In this document: in pieces, positions 23,701-34,593 of the stretch
How the letters are laid out: each line of letters opens with the position of its first letter
How positions within the stretch are numbered: position 1 is the stretch's first letter
Source of the DNA: Linnemannia elongata
Taxonomy: Eukaryota; Mortierellomycota; Mortierellomycetes; Mortierellales; Mortierellaceae
Assembly (NCBI GenBank): GCA_036320915.1
Contig: JAXBDG010000002.1
Location: forward strand, 3,562,001-3,626,000
DNA length: 64,000 nt
Direction of reading: 5' to 3'
Program-made: the position numbers and the translations under genes
The notes under the pieces: model-generated
What the model was told of the DNA's origin: nothing
Database searches by the model: none
The model's input: only the letters and a program-made list of their open reading frames with translations

Positions 23701-26087
23701 TGAAGAGATATTGAAACCCGTGACAGCGGAAGAGGTCCCAGAGAAGATTCTCAAGCAACTGGAAGAGGAACGCAAGGCTCAGGAGGCCGAGAAGAAGGCC
23801 AAGGAGGAGGCGTTGCTCTGCTTCGATGCGCGTGTTGTCTCGGACAACGACTTTAGGGCGCACAATGGATTTGATCTGTATAACACTGCTTCAGAGACAA
23901 CAGGCAAGGCCCTCAGAGTCAAGAAGAAGGATACCTACGCATCCTTCAAGCGCACTCTCGCTGAAGACCACGGAATTCCCGAGGACCAATTGCGGGTCTG
24001 GACGCTAGTGAAGCGACAGAATGACACCTTCAGGACAGATGTCCCCATCCCTGATACCGAGGCTATGACTCGTAAGTGAATGTGTTTTTGAAGTCAGGCA
24101 GAGTGGCATATCATCTTTCCGTTCCATTGGTAGCATGTTTCACGTAAACTAATACGTGAACCTTACTCGTGAAATAGCAATGGAGGCGGTGCGGGAAAAG
24201 TACGGGACCCGAACTGCGGCGGACTTGAAATGCTATTTGGAGATCCCTGAGAGACCGATCAAGGCCAATAATGGACGAACATCGTGGTTCCAGAACGAGA
24301 CCTATAACGGCAACATCATGATCTTTGTCAAATTTTACGACCCTTTCACTACGACCATGCGGTAAGTTGCATTATGTGCAGCACTTGTCTCCGTACAAGT
24401 AATTGATACTGTTTAGCGGTCATTGACCTTCTTGCATTTTGTTCCTTTTAGAGGTCTTGGCAAGTTGTATGTCCACAAGCAAACGGTGGTGGGCGATATA
24501 GTCGGCCGTTTAAACGAGATGAAAGGCTTCCCCGCACACACGTCCCTAAAGCTGTTTGAGGTAAGAAATACACGCATCGCCTTTGCCCAGCAACGGCTGC
24601 GGACATGCCGTGGTTCAATAACATTCAAGCATTAAAATATGCTTATTGCCGTCACTCCTTTCACCTTTAGGAAATTAAACCGTCCATGATTGAACCAATG
24701 AAGGTCAAGCTGACGTTCCACCAGTGCGAGATCCAAGGCGGCGACATTATCGTCTTCCAAAAGGAGTTGACCCAGAAGGAGTAAGTGCAATTAGTCGTAG
24801 GCATTATATCTCGTCGTTGGATGGACTTGCGCCTAACGAAATAATGTCGTTCTAACTATCATTCAATTTAAACCTACATCTTTCATTTCCTTAGGACTGA
24901 AGAACTTGAGCAGAGAAAACTTCGGGCGACCGTGCCACAGTACTTTGATTACATTCACAACCGTCTCATGGTCGAATTCAAGCCCAAGACGGATAATGAT
25001 GCACATCTGCCCACATTCTTGGTCGAGCTCTCCAAGAAAAACACCTATGATGAGATCGCCGCCGTGGCATCTGCGAAGCTAGAGATCGATCCTTTGTTTG
25101 TCCAGTTCACCTCGTCCTCGGTGGGCGGCGTTCCCAAGAAGGTGATTCTTAAGGACACGAAGCTGTCGCTGGAGGAGATTCTTTCTCCAGGATATGTTCA
25201 AGGAAACGAGAAGACGACATTGTTTTACCAAAAGCTGGACATGAGCATTGTCGAGCTGGAGACCAAGAGAATGTTCAAGGTGACCTGGCTGAGTCCTACC
25301 CTGAAGAAGGAGGTACGTTGTTGTATTTCAGCATTGCGTCTGTGACAGATCACTTTGGTGTTGCTCACTATTTGGATAATGTCATTAATGTTACGTCCTT
25401 TTTATTTTACAATAGTCGACACATGAGATGCTTTTGCCTAAGGCTGGAAATATCGCTGAGGTTATCGAAGAGCTGGAGAAACGCGTGACGCTTAGCCCTG
25501 AGGGTACTGGCAAGATCCGAATGTTCTCGTTGTACGAGTCCAAGATCCAGAGTGAGTTTGATCGCGAAGACCCCAAAAGCGATCACGACGACCAGAACGA
25601 GTTGTTTGCGGAGGAAATCCCCAAGGAGGAGGCTGAAAAGGCTGAAAATGACAAGCTGCTGAGCTGCTTCCATTTCTCGGGAGAGTGTACCAAGCAGTAC
25701 GGAATCCCTTTCAAAATTGTGGTCAAGGAGGGGGAGCTATTCTCGGAGACCAAGGTTCGGATCCGGGCACGTCTTGGAATGGAGGAGGAGGATTTCGAGA
25801 AGGTCAAGTTTGTCATCAATGACAGTAGCGACCGAATCACACCCGTCAAGCTTGGTAAGTGCTATCCAGTTATATGTGCTTGTCAAGATGCTCACCTTTA
25901 CAGGGATTAGTATTGACTGTAATATTTTTTTTTCGCACGCAAATTTCTTACTCTAGATGACAAGCTGTCAGAGGCTACCATTACTGAGAACGAGTCTTTG
26001 GGACTTGATCACGTCGAAAAGAAGGAAAAACCCAAGCCTCAACCCGCAAACCCTGAGGTGGAGGCTCCCATCACCATTAGCGGATGA
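20725..26087 (+). CDS. USP7: USP7-type ubiquitin carboxyl-terminal hydrolase (MATH-USP-UBL)
   Basis: Fourteen exons: 20725-20727, 20829-21591, 21689-21833, 21942-22099, 22217-22728, 22824-22932, 23017-23341, 23446-24071, 24178-24361, 24452-24560, 24671-24780, 24895-25312, 25416-25854 and 25957-26087. They encode about 1343 residues. The first coding exon is the ATG alone, and translation resumes at GAACAACCAACA. An acidic Ala/Glu/Pro-rich extension (about 250 residues, with a poly-Asp run) precedes a MATH/TRAF-like domain (HEWRIDDWAGL, VFPRGNN). The USP domain follows, with Cys438 in NQGATCYMNSMLQSL and His684 in MNRGHYFALL. The third catalytic position reads Asn701 (YRFNDDTV), common in USPs. 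Tandem ubiquitin-like domains complete the C-terminus, as in human USP7 and yeast Ubp15. The fingers Cys pairs typical of zinc-binding USPs are not obvious. It deubiquitinates nuclear and cytosolic substrates. Confidence 0.95.
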
Positions 26088-26595
26088 CCGCCCGAAAAAG
26101 CATGTACAGACACACCCAGAACCAAATAAAACCTCGAGTACTTTGGAGAAACAAAATGTTTATGAATTATGGAGAATGGGTACTAGTAAAAAAAAAGCCG
26201 AGAGAGGTGCGTACGGCCTATTTCACCTCAGTGGTATGTTTGGGTGCGGAGAGCAAGTAAAAGGGAGGAGGGTTTCGCTTAACACTTAGAAACCATAGGT
26301 GGAAGAAGGAGAACAAAATGGTTAGTAGGTCGAAAAAAAAAAAATACAGTGAAAAGCCAAGACAACACCTCCATACATCCAGCTATCACCAAGAGAACTA
26401 AATACACTGTGAAAACCCTCAATGCCATCTAAAACGACTATTTCCGTATGTGCTGCGGTGCCCTATGTGCTGAAGTATACGATTGTTTAAACGGTCTAAA
26501 TCATACTGCTAGGAACACGAACAGCGTTGTGCATACTTGAGTATTTGCTTTATGTTTAATAGTGAAAAGAATAAATGCCTTTTATTTCCCTTGCT

Positions 26596-26610
26596 GGTCG
26601 TTTGACGACC
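26596..26610. promoter_or_regulatory. Inverted repeat GGTCGT-TTG-ACGACC
   Basis: A perfect 6-bp dyad with a 3-nt centre. The same arms recur 119 bp downstream. It could be a dimeric transcription-factor site or a small RNA hairpin; function unknown. Confidence 0.5.
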
Positions 26611-26714
26611 TCTTTCGTCTCCACTCTCCACCAAGAAAGGTGTACATGAATATGCTTTCGTAAGTATGTCTATACTTCTAATCATGTCCTGTCTTTCCGT
26701 TTTCTTCCCATCTT

Positions 26715-26728
26715 GGTCGTTCACGACC
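26715..26728. promoter_or_regulatory. Inverted repeat GGTCGT-TC-ACGACC
   Basis: Second copy of the same 6-bp arms with a 2-nt centre, in a similar pyrimidine-rich context. Confidence 0.5.
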
Positions 26729-27817
26729 CTTCTCTTCCTCGCCCAGCGTACGGTAAGTGTATGAAGAGTTTGTCTTAGCAGGTAATATTTATCAGTTAAA
26801 CACGACGCGAGGCGACAAGCGCGTGTCTTTAAAATAAAGAATACTCACCCCCCAATCAGTTTGCTCATGTGCACATCAATTTCTTGATTGGGAGCTGTGC
26901 TTAATTCGGATAAATTTGCGTGTATGGTTCTTGTGGAACGTTACCTATGAATGGTTTCGTGTTGAAATCTTGTAGATAACTATAGTCAAGTAGGGGAGGG
27001 GATTGGACAAATATCCAAAAATAGCACAAGAAAGACAGACGAACACAAAGGATCAACCCCCCTTCACAGCTGTGTTTTCCCTGTTACACCTTGACAACGA
27101 TACGCAGATGTAGCTAGTAGTAAAAGCCCAATCATCCAATTTCTACTAATCGTATGCGCCCCATGTGCTCCTTTTTCCTGTCAAAGTCCTGTGTGACTTC
27201 TTAATGCATCATGTCTCTCCAATAAGCCAAAGTAGAAAAGGACGCGTCTCTTGGTAGCCTAGAGATGCGACACGTGTGTCAAGGACCTTCTTTCACTAGG
27301 GACGGAAGGCGGGGCTGGAAAAGGAAACAAGGAGGTGCATGGGAAGTGCCGGACATCTTTTATCTTGTTTTGCCTCTTTCCTATCGATACTAAACGGAAG
27401 GCGATGGGAGAAAGAGAAGGGGGTTAATGGAAAAAAGGGCAAGGGCGAAGGGTAAGAGAAGGATAGAGTGAAAAGGACACAGGTAGGGGGGGAGAAGAAA
27501 AAATAGGAGAGGGGATAAGCCATTTGTTTTATAGTTGGATGGCAATGTATGTATTCTGGCTGGCTGACTGGCTGGCTGGCGGGAAGGATGGACATTGTGG
27601 CAATGAAAAACTGGGCGTAAAGAATGGATCCAAGCTGGCAGCCCAATTACTTTTTCGTTATCTCTCGTTCTTTTGTTTTCCACATTCCTTTCCTTTTTGC
27701 TCTTCTCGCTCATTCTCCTTGCGCTTTGCCTACGTTTCTTTTCCTGCCTTTCTCAGCACCCTTGTACCACCACCATCCAACCTAATACTTAATCCAACAG
27801 CAACACACAGCAAAACA

Positions 27818-28711
27818 ATGAAGAGAACAACAACAAGATCGCCACAACGGATATCCCTCTGTACATTCCTCATCACACTCGCACTCCTCATTACTCTCTT
27901 CATCATCCCCACCCATGCCCAAGATGAAGGCGAGTACTCTTCCTCATCTTCCTATTCCTCCGACGACTACCCAGCCCCCGCATCTTTACTAGAAACCCAA
28001 CAACAGCCCTCTCCACCTTCTACCGACATCCAACTCTCTCCTACCTCCTCCGACGCAGCATCAACACCATCACCCATAACTCTCCCTTCAGTCCTCTACG
28101 TCCCTCCCGTTTCCTTTAACATCAACAACGACGCCCTCGAACCAATTTTTCCCTCTGGCTCCGAATCTTGCCAGAAATGCAAATACTTTTATCCAAAGCT
28201 CAAAGAATGTAATCAGATCGCCAACCAGACACTTGCACTCCTCCCGCGCCTTGTTCCAACCGGAAATGATACAACAACCCTCGTTTACCTCAACTCTACT
28301 ACTACTACTACTACTACCGCAACCACTACCAATGGCACGGACGTAACAGGGTCAACGCCTACGGGTCCACCGTCAACATTCACGACTCTGATGCCGTTCT
28401 TGCAATGCATCTGTCCGAACCAAGGTCTGGCTGCGACCAAAGTCTGTTTGACTTGTTTCCGGGTCTCGAATCAGCGTAATTTCTTGGATCAAATGGTCTT
28501 GCAGAATGTGAGTAATTCGCTTTCGGCGTTTCAGGAGGCATGTCTGGACTCTAATGATGGGACTGTGGTCCCACCCGCCGGGACCAAAGGTCAAAGCGCC
28601 AGCTCTGCGAGGAAGAATGTGGTACTGTCTTCTTGGACGGAAGGGTTCTGGATGATGATTGTCTTGAGCGTCGTTGTCATCTCCTTGTCCTCTTCGATCT
28701 CGCCCATCTAG
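27818..28711 (+). CDS. Secreted cysteine-rich protein, probable GPI anchor
   Basis: Single exon, 297 residues, ATG at 27818. It has an N-terminal signal peptide (hydrophobic core FLITLALLITLFIIPTHAQ). A Ser/Pro/Thr-rich stalk follows, then a cysteine region: SCQKCKYFYPKLKECNQ, LQCICPNQG, VCLTCFRVSN and EACLD. Between them is a Thr-rich linker with a (ACT)n-encoded Thr run and Asn-X-Thr/Ser sites. The C-terminus is a short hydrophobic helix (WMMIVLSVVVISLSS) ending soon after, consistent with a GPI-attachment signal, so a wall or plasma-membrane location is likely. The Cys layout matches the gene at 33237-34593, which suggests paralogy. I do not recognise a named family, and the molecular function is unknown. 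Confidence 0.8.
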   Translation: MKRTTTRSPQRISLCTFLITLALLITLFIIPTHAQDEGEYSSSSSYSSDDYPAPASLLETQQQPSPPSTDIQLSPTSSDAASTPSPITLPSVLYVPPVSFNINNDALEPIFPSGSESCQKCKYFYPKLKECNQIANQTLALLPRLVPTGNDTTTLVYLNSTTTTTTTATTTNGTDVTGSTPTGPPSTFTTLMPFLQCICPNQGLAATKVCLTCFRVSNQRNFLDQMVLQNVSNSLSAFQEACLDSNDGTVVPPAGTKGQSASSARKNVVLSSWTEGFWMMIVLSVVVISLSSSISPI

Positions 28712-29066
28712 TTTAAATTTTTTTCCCCTTCTCTCTCTCCTTTTCTTTCTGTTCCATGACCCAGTCGGCATACCAAGGACGGCAGCACTCCCCACCTCGC
28801 ATAATATTTATCATTGCAAATACACAAAGCAAAAAAAAAAAAAACTACACCCAAAGCTAAGAACAAAAAAAAAGAAAAGAGAAGGGAAAGGGTTGTGTAT
28901 TATGTACATTTTTTTGTAATTTATTTGCTGAGCATGCTAGAGTACAAAACAAAGAGGGGGGATACCATGCCATGTCCTTCTACTTTTTTTTTCTCCTCAA
29001 TGTTGGTTGGCGGGAGTGTGTGTGGTGTATATATGTTGACGAATCCTGATCCAGCAGATCCAAAAT
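28712..29066. other. Convergent 3' region
   Basis: AT-rich, with A runs near 28832-28845 and 28866. Lies between the convergent stops of the Cys-rich gene and the FOX2-type gene. No gene is seen. Confidence 0.6.
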
Positions 29067-31475
29067 TTACAGCTTGGACTTGGCGGGGGCGTTCTTCAAA
29101 GCCTCACCCTGGAGCTCGACAGCGGCGTTGGAAATGACAATGGCATCACGCTCGACAGCACGGACCTGGAAGAGGACCTTGTTGCCCTCGCGCCACATGG
29201 AGGTCTCGAGGGTCTCGCCGGGGTTGACAGTCTTGGCGAAGCGGACCTTGATGTTCTTGAACTGAGTGGCATCGTTGTTGCAGTAGGTGTTGAAGATGTG
29301 CTTACCAGCAATACCGAACGAGCAGAGACCGTGGAGAATTGGGACATCGAAACCACCGACGGCAGCCATCTCGGGGTCGATGTGGAGGGGGTTCCAGTCA
29401 CCCGAGAGACGGTAGAGAGCGGCCTGGTCCTCGGAGGTCTTCTCCTGCACAACAAAGTCGGGCTTGCGGGCGGGAAGCTGGTTGGCAGCGGTGGCGGCAC
29501 CACGGTCAGTTCCGTCCTTCTTGCCACCGAAGCCACCGGAGCCACGGATGAACATGGTGAACTCGTTGACGCAGATATCGTTGCCCTCCTCGTCGGCGGT
29601 CTTGACTCCGATAGTGACGACGCAGCCCTTGCCCTTGTCGAGGATGTCGACGACGTAGGGGGTCGAGGTCAACTTGCCGCTGGTGGGGAAGGGGCGAATG
29701 ATCTCGAGGTACTGCTCACCGTGGAGGAGCATCATGGGGTTGAACGAGGGGAGGATGTCGCCGAAGGGAACAGCGTTCATGGCGGTGAAGGAGGGGACGA
29801 CACCGAAGGTAGGGACGGCACCAAAGTTCTCGTTGTTCTCGTAGACGAGGTGGAGATCAGTGCGCTTGGCACCGATACCGAGGTTATAGAGGATGACGTC
29901 GCGCTCAGTGTACTCGAAGACCTCCGAGGTGAACTCGAGCGACTTAGCGGCCTCAACGTCGACCTTGCCGTCGGCAGAGACGACCTTAGGGCGCTCGCTA
30001 GAAGCCTCACCGACGTTCTCAAAGTTAGCCATGATGCCCTCCATGGACTCGGCGGTGGAAGTGGGGTGAGTGGTACGGCCATCCTCAAAGTCGGTGATCT
30101 TGGCCCATTTCTCGGCAACTTGCTCGGGCAAGAGGGTCTTATCGATGGGGAAGCCGTGGCCTCCGGTACGCTCCCAGCGGAGCTTGCCAACGAAACCGGC
30201 ACCGACCTCGAAGATGGAGCCGGTCTCGGTGGTGTCCTCGTGGCAGAGGTACTCGACCAAGGGAGTGACCATCTCGGGCTTCAAGGAGGCGAGCATATCT
30301 GGGGGAAGGACGGTCTCGGTCATGCGGGAGGCGGCCATGGGGGCGATAACGTTGCAGTGAATGTTGTCCCTCTTTCCCTCGAGAGCCAAGGTCTGGGTCA
30401 AACCGACCAAGGCGAGCTTGGCAGCCGAGTAGTTCGCCTGACCTGTTGGTTATATATGATGAATGTAAGGTGATTCTTTAGTTATTTGTTTCCTTGTTTC
30501 TCCTGAAGGTATCAATTGTAATTGCCATTGACATTAAAAGAGGATGTCGATCGTTGACTTACCAAAGTTTCCGTAGAGACCGGCAGCAGAGGCTGTAATT
30601 CACAATTGCAAAAAGAGGGGGCGGGGAAAAAGAAAAAATATGAAGCGTTGGTGAGTGAGAGCAATCATGTGAGAAAATCCAATGCGTTTCATGCGGGCGG
30701 AAATCTTTCTCTACTCCAGTCCAGTCCTGTCATCTTTGTCCTTTGCTGGTTGTTGGCGTTGACACCTGCAATTATCCCTCTCATTACTCCCACACTCCTT
30801 GCTTCATGCGTCTCTTGCTGTTGTTTGCTATTGCTGTTGTAATCGTTGCTGGTGTTGTTGCTTGATGTTGTTGTTGTTGTTGTTGTTATTGTTGCTGTTG
30901 CGTGAAAGTTTGCTGGCTAGCCCCTTTCCTTGTCCCCTTCTTTCTCTTTGACCCTCCCTGTCACTTTCCCGTCCATGGAACAAAAAAAAAAAATCAAAGC
31001 AAAAAAAGCAAAAGAACTTACTGGTGTTGATGATACGACCGAACTTCTGCTTACGGAAGATGGGCCAAGCAGCCTTGAGGACCTTGTAGGCACCATCAAC
31101 GTGGACCTGGAAGATCAAGTCCCACTGCTGATCGGTCATACGGGCAAAGGAAACATCCTTCAAGATACCAGCGTTGTTGATGACAATATCAACGCGACCG
31201 AAGGCCTTCATGGCGGTCTCGACAATCTTCTCACCATCGAGAACAGAGTCGTAGTTGGCGACGGCCTTTCCACCAGCGGCACGGATCTCCTCGACGACAA
31301 CATCGGCAGCACGGGACGAGGCTCCCTCGCCGGTGTGGGAAGCGCCAAGATCGTTGACGACGACCGAGGCACCGCGGGCACCGAAAGCCAAAGCGTGGGA
31401 GCGTCCGAGTCCACCACCGGCACCGGTGACGATGACGACACGGCCGTCGAAGCGGAGGTTGTTGTTGTCAGTCAT
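29067..31475 (-). CDS. FOX2: Peroxisomal multifunctional beta-oxidation enzyme (single SDR + hydratase-2)
   Basis: Three exons, 31022-31475, 30563-30592 (30-nt microexon) and 29067-30442, encode 619 residues. Residues 1-about 300 are a short-chain dehydrogenase: NAD motif [17 protein letters not shown], Ser153 in [11 protein letters not shown], and Tyr166/Lys170 in YSAAK. Residues about 320-619 are a hot-dog 2-enoyl-CoA hydratase-2/MaoC domain, with the motif [14 protein letters not shown] carrying the catalytic Asp510 and His515. The C-terminal SKL is a peroxisomal PTS1. It hydrates trans-2-enoyl-CoA and oxidises the (3R)-hydroxyacyl-CoA. Textbook fungal Fox2 has two tandem SDR domains (about 900 residues). 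This protein has one, like the animal MFE-2 arrangement but without SCP2. Strong codon bias suggests high expression and produces long spurious antisense frames. Confidence 0.94.
30860..30891 (-). repeat. (GTT/AAC)n microsatellite in FOX2 intron 1
   Basis: GTT trinucleotide run on the + strand inside the 429-nt first intron (30593-31021). Confidence 0.85.
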
Positions 31476-33236
31476 TATGATTTAGTTGATGTTATAGGAA
31501 TGAAGAAGAGGAGGAATGGAATGAAGAGAGGAGGAGAAAGGAGGAAGGGAGGAGAGAGGAGTGTGGTGAGAAAAGAAAAGAAAAAGAAAAAGAAAAAGAG
31601 AAAAAGGAGTGTCTCTTTAAGTATCGTGAAGTGATCAAGCGTGTGGAGTAACATCATGACACGACATCCTATTGGACAAAGGGAGACCGGCCTTAGTTTG
31701 TTCGATCAGTTCGGTCCAGGGTGTGCCGTCGCTTTCTTCGATTCCCTTGTGAAAATCAAAATCAAGAAAAAAGTAGGGCATATTAAAATACACTTTACAA
31801 CATTTTTACTTCGTTCTGCATGTCATCCGATCTTGCTTTCTTGCTTTTGCTTGTGTGTTACAGTTACACCCCTCCGTTGTTGTTTTTCTCTCAATTGGCG
31901 ATGACACAACAACAATTGAACATACCTCTTCCTCCTCCTCCTCCTCCTCCTCTTCTCTCGCCATCTCATCTCATATCCTTCTTGTTCTGTTTTCTATTTC
32001 AACCGCAGCCCTCTCCTTCGTCGTCTCCCTTCCTATCGCTCCTTCTTTTCTCATTATCCACGGATACACTGCCAAACATCTGGCGCCTTTCAATTGCCCA
32101 ATTGCCCTGATCTTGTTCACTTCAGGCACGAAAAGAAGCAAGAAGGAAGAGACAGCCATCTGGGCCATTTCATAAACCTTCTTGATCATCACTTTATGAG
32201 CACATCAAAATCATTTTTGTTCAGTCTAGTCCAATACAGCTTTCTTGTCATCGTATCCGCTTCATTCCCTTTCGAACCCCACACCAACTACCGTTCACCT
32301 CGTTCGCTTCATGCTCCCTCTTCCTTACCCTACCCCCGTCGTCCTCAAATCGAATTCACGTATGATTGCCCAAAGACATATCCTCTCCATCCACTTCTTC
32401 AAAAGCACAGTAACACTCTCCTGACAATCTTTCGACCTGATCAAGCTCTCCAACGAGTAACACAACAACGAAAACCCGAACAAGCAACAGCACTGAGAAG
32501 TAAGAACAAAAACAACAACAACAACAAACAACAGCATTCAAAAGAACAAAGATGAAAGTGTATCCATGGATAAAATGTCTCCGAGTTCATGGCCCACAGA
32601 ACACAAAAAGAGCCACGGAACAATTTCCCAATTATCACGTGTCAGCGTGATTTTTTTTTTTTTTTTTTTTTTTTTGCTCCTTTGTACCCGTCCTCTTGAC
32701 TGTCGTTCCACTCAGGTCCCTGTCTTTCGCGTGTCATCTCCACGCCTACAGTCTTCGTATTTGCGGGGTCATGCCCTCTTTCTCATTCAAGCAACCAATC
32801 AATTGCAGGACAAGCACGTATATGAAAAACATAAGTAACCGTATACTGGGAAGGTTTTTTCGTTTTTTTATAAATATTATTAGCGAATGATGCTATATGT
32901 GAGTATGCGCAAAAAAAAAACTAAGGGATAAAATAAAATAGCTGGATGATGGTCGAATAAGAAGTATGGAAGGGCTATGGTTTTTGTGAGGAATAGAAAG
33001 ATTAACAAAAAAAAAAAAAAAAAGAAAAAAAAAACAACATGAAAAGGTATCGTGTGCTGCAGTCAAAATGAGATGTACGGAGAGAGTATGTCTGGATGGA
33101 ACAGAGAAAGGGGGTGAGACAGGATAGCGAAACCAAACACGACTAGTTTTCGCGTTCAACCTGCTCAAGTCCCATCTTTATTCCTGGTATGTCCAGCGGC
33201 GGTCAAGAGTCAGGATGAAGTAAAGACGAGACTTGT
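31476..33236. other. Intergenic region, no gene recognised
   Basis: Holds the CT-rich leader of FOX2 on the minus strand (GA-rich 31500-31610 on plus), a (TCC)n stretch near 31930-31955, T25 at 32651-32675 and A-rich runs at 32910-33035. Open frames are low-complexity. Confidence 0.5.
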
Positions 33237-34593
33237 TCAATCGTCATCAAAGCTGCCACGGCGCCATCCTGGAGACGTGCCTCGTTGCACCTCAAAGCTT
33301 TTCTTGTTAAGTCGCGTCTGTCCATGATTATCTTCGTCGTCACTATCCGGGTTCATCACTCTCAAATTTCTATTTTACACAACGGGGAAAAAAAAGAGAG
33401 TAGAAAAGATGGTTAGTCGTAGCTCGCATGTAACGAATTGCATTACCATATCAGCAGATAAAAGTCAAACAACAGGGGTATATCCATACGTGAGCTGGGG
33501 CAAGGAGGGCAGGGAGGACTGGATCATGCCGGTGTACTGAGGAAGAGGAGCTTCCATGTAAGAGTTGCGAGAATTCTCCTGGAATTTGTACAGGTCTTCT
33601 TCTTCCTTTTGCCTGGCCAGCTCGCGCTTTCTCCTGGTGTATACATATCCTGCGACCGACAAGGCGACAATCAACGCAATCGCCGAGACCACACTGTTTT
33701 CATTTGTGCAACATGTTCGTAACAAAAGGATAAAACGAGTTAGAGATATGTAGCCCAAGTTACTTTAAAAAATAGTAGACGTACGAAATAACATTGTCCA
33801 AATTGCCCATGAGCACAAGGTGAGAGTGGGGTACATACACTCCAGCGACGGCTCCTGAAGAGAGACCCGAATGTGATCCTGATCCGCCGTTGGATCCTTC
33901 CGAGGGCAATGGGCTTGTGGTGCGTTCGGTTGGCAGGGAGGAGCTGGCGGTGGGCACAACTACTCCTCCAGGAAGCAAAGGAAAGGTCGTTTGGTTATAG
34001 TACGCACACATGGCCTTGTATTCCGTCAAACCCATAACGGTGTAGTTTGCCGAAGCGGATGTTTGGCATTTCAAGCAGTCCGTGATCTAATCGTAAGTAA
34101 GTATACGGTTTTGATCAGTGTTAGCATCCATTGGTCCCCACTAAAATCAGCAACTTTGGTTCCTGAATAAAAGAAAAGCCTGTCGTACCTGAGAGTAAAA
34201 GTTTTGGTTGCATTGACAAGCAGCTCCGGCGACATCGTGAGGCCTGCACAGGAAAAAAAAAGCGGTTACCCAGAAATAAAAAGCAAGATTGGTCAGCGTT
34301 CGTACGAGACTATCTCCGTTGACAGAATCCCAGATATGCTTGGACTATATCATTGTCGTCCTTGTCGTTTTGCACGGTGGTGTCCTGCAGAAAAGAAATC
34401 GAGATGGCTACACTTACTGGTAGACATAAGGACTGGACCAAGTGTCAATGTTGAGCGCAGTATTACATGGTTTTAGGATGCTGTCAGCAGTTTTGCATTG
34501 GGGGCACGACTCTTCTGGTGCGCCCTGACTTGGCGCCGCAATTGCCGCGACAACTGCTGCAGCAAACAGCCATTTCCTGATTGACAACCCCAT
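33237..34593 (-). CDS. Cysteine-rich type I membrane protein
   Basis: Five exons, 34418-34593, 34189-34243, 33839-34086, 33490-33693 and 33237-33369, encode 271 residues. It has a signal peptide (WLFAAAVVAAIAAPSQG). The extracellular Cys region reads SCPQCKTADSILKPCN, ACQCNQNFYSQ, DCLKCQTSASAN and MCAYYNQT. A Ser/Gly-rich juxtamembrane stalk follows. The transmembrane helix (GVVVSAIALIVALSVAGYVY, spliced across exons 3/4) is followed by a stop-transfer TRRKRE. The cytosolic tail ends DSDDEDNHGQTRL...WRRGSFDDD. The last exon is justified by the donor AC|GTATGG at 33490, without which the frame stops at 33465. The Cys spacing matches the gene at 27818-28711. It is a candidate surface sensor or adhesion protein, with no named family recognised. 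Confidence 0.82.

Larger units (their letters stand above)
26088..27817. other. Intergenic region with two GGTCGT/ACGACC palindromes
   Basis: No gene is recognised. It contains the USP7 3' UTR, an AT-rich middle, two short inverted repeats annotated separately, a (CTGG)n stretch near 27548-27580, and the CT-rich leader of the next + gene (27640-27780). Confidence 0.55.

Noticed and set aside
29298..30473. 391-codon open frame on the + strand
   Set aside because: It is antisense to FOX2 exon 3. Strong codon bias in the real gene removes antisense stops, the predicted protein has no recognisable features, and the sense strand carries complete SDR and hydratase motifs.
33465..33489. Stop at 33465 as the end of the minus-strand Cys-rich gene
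   Set aside because: A GTATGG donor at 33489 and an acceptor at 33370 lead to a clean acidic tail exon in frame, so the earlier stop lies in the intron.
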